From: Azohydromonas lata NBRC 102462
GTDB taxonomy: Bacteria; Pseudomonadota; Gammaproteobacteria; Burkholderiales; Burkholderiaceae_C
Length of the DNA stretch: 8,243 nucleotides
Assembly (NCBI GenBank): GCA_945878385.1
Contig: CAMCTE010000120.1
Coordinates: 1-8,243 of the forward strand
Direction of reading: 5' to 3'
In this document: one piece after another, positions 5,893-8,243 of the stretch
Numbering within the stretch: position 1 is the stretch's first letter
Layout of the letters: every line of letters begins with the position of its first letter
Translations under genes and position numbers: made by a program
The notes under the pieces: model-generated
The model's database searches: none
Seen by the model: the letters and a program-made list of their open reading frames with translations, nothing else
Told to the model about the DNA's origin: nothing

Positions 5893-7569
5893 ATGATCAA
5901 GCACCTCGCATTCGCATTGACGGCTACCGCTATGGCCACCGCGATGGCCACCAGCGCCTGGGCGACCACGCAGTTGCCGAAGGCCAAACGCGCGTCCACC
6001 ATCGAGGCTGGCGCGTTCATCGTCACACTCAAGGACGGCACCGCCGCCGATGCCGCCGCCATGGCCCAGCAGGTACTGGCCGTCACGGGCGGCCGGGTGA
6101 CGCATGTCTACCGCAATGCTTTCAAGGGCTTCGCCGTTCGCCTGGCCCCCGGGGCCGAGGCTTTGCTTCGTGCGCATCCGCTGGTCAAGGCCGTGGAGCC
6201 CGACCGCCGCATGTTCGTGCAAGAGACCCAGGCCAATGCACCGTACGGGCTGAACCGGGTAGACCAACGCAACAAGGTCACGGGACCGGGCGACTACAGC
6301 TACACCCTGACGGGCAAGGGCGTGCGCGCCTATGTGGTCGACACGGGCATTCGCCCCGACCACAATGACTTTTTGGACAGCAACGGCGTCAGCCGCGTGC
6401 GCGGCGGCGCCAACTTCGTGCCCGATGTGTTCGGCACGAATGAATGCCAAGGCCATGGTTCCCATGTGGCGGGCACGGTGGGCGGCCGCACCTACGGCGT
6501 GGCCAAGGAAGTGGAGCTCACTCCGGTGCGCGTGTTGGGCTGCGATGGCTCGGGCCTGAACAGCTGGGTGATTGCGGGGATGGACTGGGTGATCGGTGAC
6601 CACGAGGCCCGCAAGCAGGCCGCCGGCGGTGCGCCGGTGCCGGCCGTGGCCAATATGTCGCTGGGTGGGGGCTCTTCCGATGCGTCGGATGCGGCTGCAG
6701 CCCGCATCGTGGAGTCGGGTGTGGTGCTGGTGGTGGCCGCCGGCAACGACAGCGAGGACGCCTGCCTGCATTCGCCCGCGCGCGAGCGCAAGGCGATCAC
6801 CGTGGGTGCCACCGATGTGGGCGACCTGCGTGCAGACTATTCCAACTTCGGCCCCTGCGTCGACATCTACGCCCCGGGCTCCAATGTGCGCTCGGTTGCC
6901 GGCGGCACCTTCATCGTGCAAAACGCTCCCTTCGACATTCTCGATGGCAGTGACCCCACCTCGCGCGATGCCTTCACTTCGCTGAGCGGCACCTCGATGG
7001 CATCACCCCATGTGGCCGGCTACGCAGCCCTGATCAAGCAACGCTACCCCGGCTTCACGCCGGTGCAGGTGGAGCGGGTGATGCTGGCCAACGCCACCAC
7101 CAACGCCATCAACACCCCTGAGGGTGTGGCCGTGGCTCAAGATGGCTCTGCCAATCGGTTCATGTTCACGGCGACTGAGAACTTCACTCTGGAAGGCGCC
7201 GCGCTGTCTGCCAATGTGCGCAAGGTGGCGGTTCGCTCGGTTTCGGCCAAGGTGGGCGGCACCGCCAGCAGCTGGACGGCCGATGTGACCGTGTCGATCA
7301 AGGATGTGGGCCAAAGCGGGTCTTTGGCGGGCCTCTTGGTCAAAGGCTACTTCGGTGATGGCCAGTCGGGCATTTGCACCACCAATGCCAACGGCATGTG
7401 TGCCATCCCACGGATCACGCAGACCTCGGCCGCTTCTTACTTCGCCGTGTCGGCGATCCAAGAGCCCGTTTCGGCCGAAGCCAACGTCGTCACCGCGGTC
7501 CCCAAAGTGCTGCACGACCCCGCCCGCGACGCTGCCGGAGGTGTGCTTCAGTTGCGAGCGCCCAAGTAA
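5893..7569 (+). CDS. Secreted proteinase K/aqualysin-type subtilisin (S8) with C-terminal Ig-like domain
   Basis: A 558-aa exported serine endopeptidase precursor. The signal peptide ends at about residue 24 (AWA). An I9-type propeptide lies at about 38-110, and the mature enzyme probably begins near APYGLNRVDQR (about 116). The catalytic residues are Asp150 (VVDTG), His188 (GHGSHVAGT), oxyanion Asn285 (AAGNDS) and Ser368 (SGTSMASPHVAG). Cys185/Cys217 and Cys291/Cys322 are 32 and 31 residues apart, the spacing I recall for the two disulfides of aqualysin I, with Cys185 three residues before the catalytic His. This places it in the proteinase K subfamily. Between Cys322 and Ser368 there are 46 residues, about 18 more than I recall for aqualysin I, so a loop is enlarged (about 335-363). 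A C-terminal beta-rich Ig-like domain (about 440-525) contains CTTNANGMC, with Cys495 and Cys503. The gene is last in the block. Substrate is unknown. Confidence 0.94.
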   Translation: MIKHLAFALTATAMATAMATSAWATTQLPKAKRASTIEAGAFIVTLKDGTAADAAAMAQQVLAVTGGRVTHVYRNAFKGFAVRLAPGAEALLRAHPLVKAVEPDRRMFVQETQANAPYGLNRVDQRNKVTGPGDYSYTLTGKGVRAYVVDTGIRPDHNDFLDSNGVSRVRGGANFVPDVFGTNECQGHGSHVAGTVGGRTYGVAKEVELTPVRVLGCDGSGLNSWVIAGMDWVIGDHEARKQAAGGAPVPAVANMSLGGGSSDASDAAAARIVESGVVLVVAAGNDSEDACLHSPARERKAITVGATDVGDLRADYSNFGPCVDIYAPGSNVRSVAGGTFIVQNAPFDILDGSDPTSRDAFTSLSGTSMASPHVAGYAALIKQRYPGFTPVQVERVMLANATTNAINTPEGVAVAQDGSANRFMFTATENFTLEGAALSANVRKVAVRSVSAKVGGTASSWTADVTVSIKDVGQSGSLAGLLVKGYFGDGQSGICTTNANGMCAIPRITQTSAASYFAVSAIQEPVSAEANVVTAVPKVLHDPARDAAGGVLQLRAPK

Positions 7570-7578
7570 GGTGCCTGT

Positions 7579-7599
7579 CCATCCGCGTCATGCGGGTGG
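7579..7599 (+). other. Hairpin just after the second protease gene
   Basis: CCATCCGC (7579-7586), loop GTCAT, and GCGGGTGG (7592-7599) form an 8-bp stem with one T-G wobble, 10 nt after the stop. No T-run follows, so on its own it is a weak terminator. It may act as a 3'-end stabiliser together with the next hairpin. Confidence 0.45.
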
Positions 7600-7620
7600 G
7601 TTCAAGCCGATGGTTTGCAG

Positions 7621-7652
7621 CGGGGACCGTTCTGGAAACAGAACCGTCCCCG
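7621..7652. terminator. Long GAAA-loop hairpin between convergent genes (terminator or REP-like element)
   Basis: CGGGGACCGTTCTG (7621-7634), loop GAAA, and CAGAACCGTCCCCG (7639-7652) form a 14-bp stem with one C-C mismatch. It lies between the end of the protease block on the plus strand and the bamC stop (7659-7661) on the minus strand, where it could serve both genes. The plus strand continues TTCCGTTT, an imperfect T-rich tail; the minus strand has no T-run. The near-perfect GC-rich palindrome also resembles dispersed REP-type elements seen in many proteobacteria. Confidence 0.65.
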
Positions 7653-7658
7653 TTCCGT

Positions 7659-8243
7659 TTACTGCAGTTCCTTGAGCAGCGCCTCGCGGATGGCCTTGAC
7701 GGTGTCGGAGGTCTCCGGCTGTCCGTTGGAATTCAACACCGTCAGGGCTGACTTGCCCGGTGCTTCTTCCTTCACGACGATGCGGTAACGGGCCAGGCGC
7801 GTCTTGCTCTCATCGCTGCGGAATACATCGAGCACCCGGTCGAACAAGCCTCCCTTGCCAGTGGCGTTGCGGTCGATGTAACGCACGAAGTAGATGCCGC
7901 CGGCGCGGTCTCGGTCTTCAACGGTGAAGCCGCCGCGGTCCAGGCCCGCACCCACGGCGCGCCAGGCGCGCTCAAAACCGTCGTCGATCTGCAAGCGACC
8001 ATCGGGCAGCAGGCGTGCACGGGCGGGCGCTGCCGGTGTGCGTGGCGCTCCAGGTGCCGCAGCGGTACGCTCTGCGGCGCGTGCCTGTTGAACGGCGGCC
8101 TCCGGTGCACCCAGGCGCGCCATGAGGCGGTACAGCATCTCGGCTTCAAGTTCGGGATCGGTGGGGCGCGGCTGCCAGGCGAACTGGTCCTTGTTGCTGC
8201 CCACGGGCGCTTCCACCAGGCCGCGGTGGGCCACCGTGATTTC
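7659..8243 (-). CDS. bamC: Outer membrane protein assembly factor BamC, C-terminal part (gene continues past the window)
   Basis: The visible 194 residues are the C-terminal portion of a BamC/NlpB-type lipoprotein of the BAM complex, which inserts beta-barrel proteins into the outer membrane. The reading frame is open to the window edge and starts EITVAHRG, matching the BamC stretch that closes the first helix-grip domain. GTG at 8232-8234 is therefore an internal Val codon, not a start. An Ala/Pro-rich linker (about residues 48-75 of the fragment) leads to the second helix-grip domain, containing FERAWRAVGAGLDRGGF and GIYFVRYIDR, and the protein ends in EALLKELQ. The signal peptide, lipobox and promoter lie outside the window. 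The gene is convergent with the protease block and shares the hairpin at 7621-7652. The full-length call depends on sequence not shown. Confidence 0.88.
   Translation of the reverse strand, partial: EITVAHRGLVEAPVGSNKDQFAWQPRPTDPELEAEMLYRLMARLGAPEAAVQQARAAERTAAAPGAPRTPAAPARARLLPDGRLQIDDGFERAWRAVGAGLDRGGFTVEDRDRAGGIYFVRYIDRNATGKGGLFDRVLDVFRSDESKTRLARYRIVVKEEAPGKSALTVLNSNGQPETSDTVKAIREALLKELQ

Noticed and set aside
5515..6921. Minus-strand open frame (468 codons) across the RTX-like/second protease junction
   Set aside because: It is antisense to two well-supported genes, has a composition typical of shadow frames, and shows no family signature.
8232..8234. GTG as the start of the right-edge minus-strand gene
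   Set aside because: The frame stays open to the window edge, and the residues before it (EIT) fit the conserved BamC stretch, so the Val is internal.

Overview
The window is high-GC DNA whose backbone genes point to a betaproteobacterium, most likely order Burkholderiales. The evidence is a roxA-type ribosomal oxygenase at the left edge, a small Ala/Pro-rich lipoprotein, and a bamC-type outer-membrane assembly lipoprotein at the right edge. The genus cannot be fixed from the sequence.

Layout. (1) 8-1258 (+): JmjC/cupin 2-oxoglutarate oxygenase of the RoxA/YcfD type, possibly starting left of the window. (2) 1259-1430: a perfect TATAAT box just after the roxA stop, then a leader of about 150 nt. 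(3) 1431-1628 (+): a 65-aa lipoprotein with lipobox LAAC, closed by a perfect TTCG-loop terminator at 1649-1672. (4) 1673-1916: gene-free spacer with GC-rich hairpins and no convincing promoter. (5) 1917-7569 (+): a tight three-gene block of a Sec-exported subtilisin with a PA insert, a 775-aa protein with no signal peptide (PPC-like domain, three Ig-like domains, short RTX-type C-terminus), and a second Sec-exported subtilisin of the proteinase K/aqualysin type. The first gap is 35 nt and carries a two-tier hairpin. The second is 2 nt, so genes two and three are probably translationally coupled. (6) 7570-7658: two hairpins between convergent genes, the second a 14-bp stem with a GAAA loop. 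(7) 7659 to beyond 8243 (-): the C-terminal part of BamC.

How the genes may work together. The three-gene block is the accessory and most interesting part. Two structurally different secreted serine proteases flank a large, apparently calcium-binding, non-enzymatic protein that carries type I secretion hallmarks instead of a Sec signal. The arrangement suggests a co-expressed extracellular proteolytic system in which the middle protein is a substrate, surface scaffold or accessory partner. That is inference: no transporter, regulator or immunity gene is visible, and each family is known separately. No RNA genes, CRISPR arrays, insertion sequences or phage genes were found.
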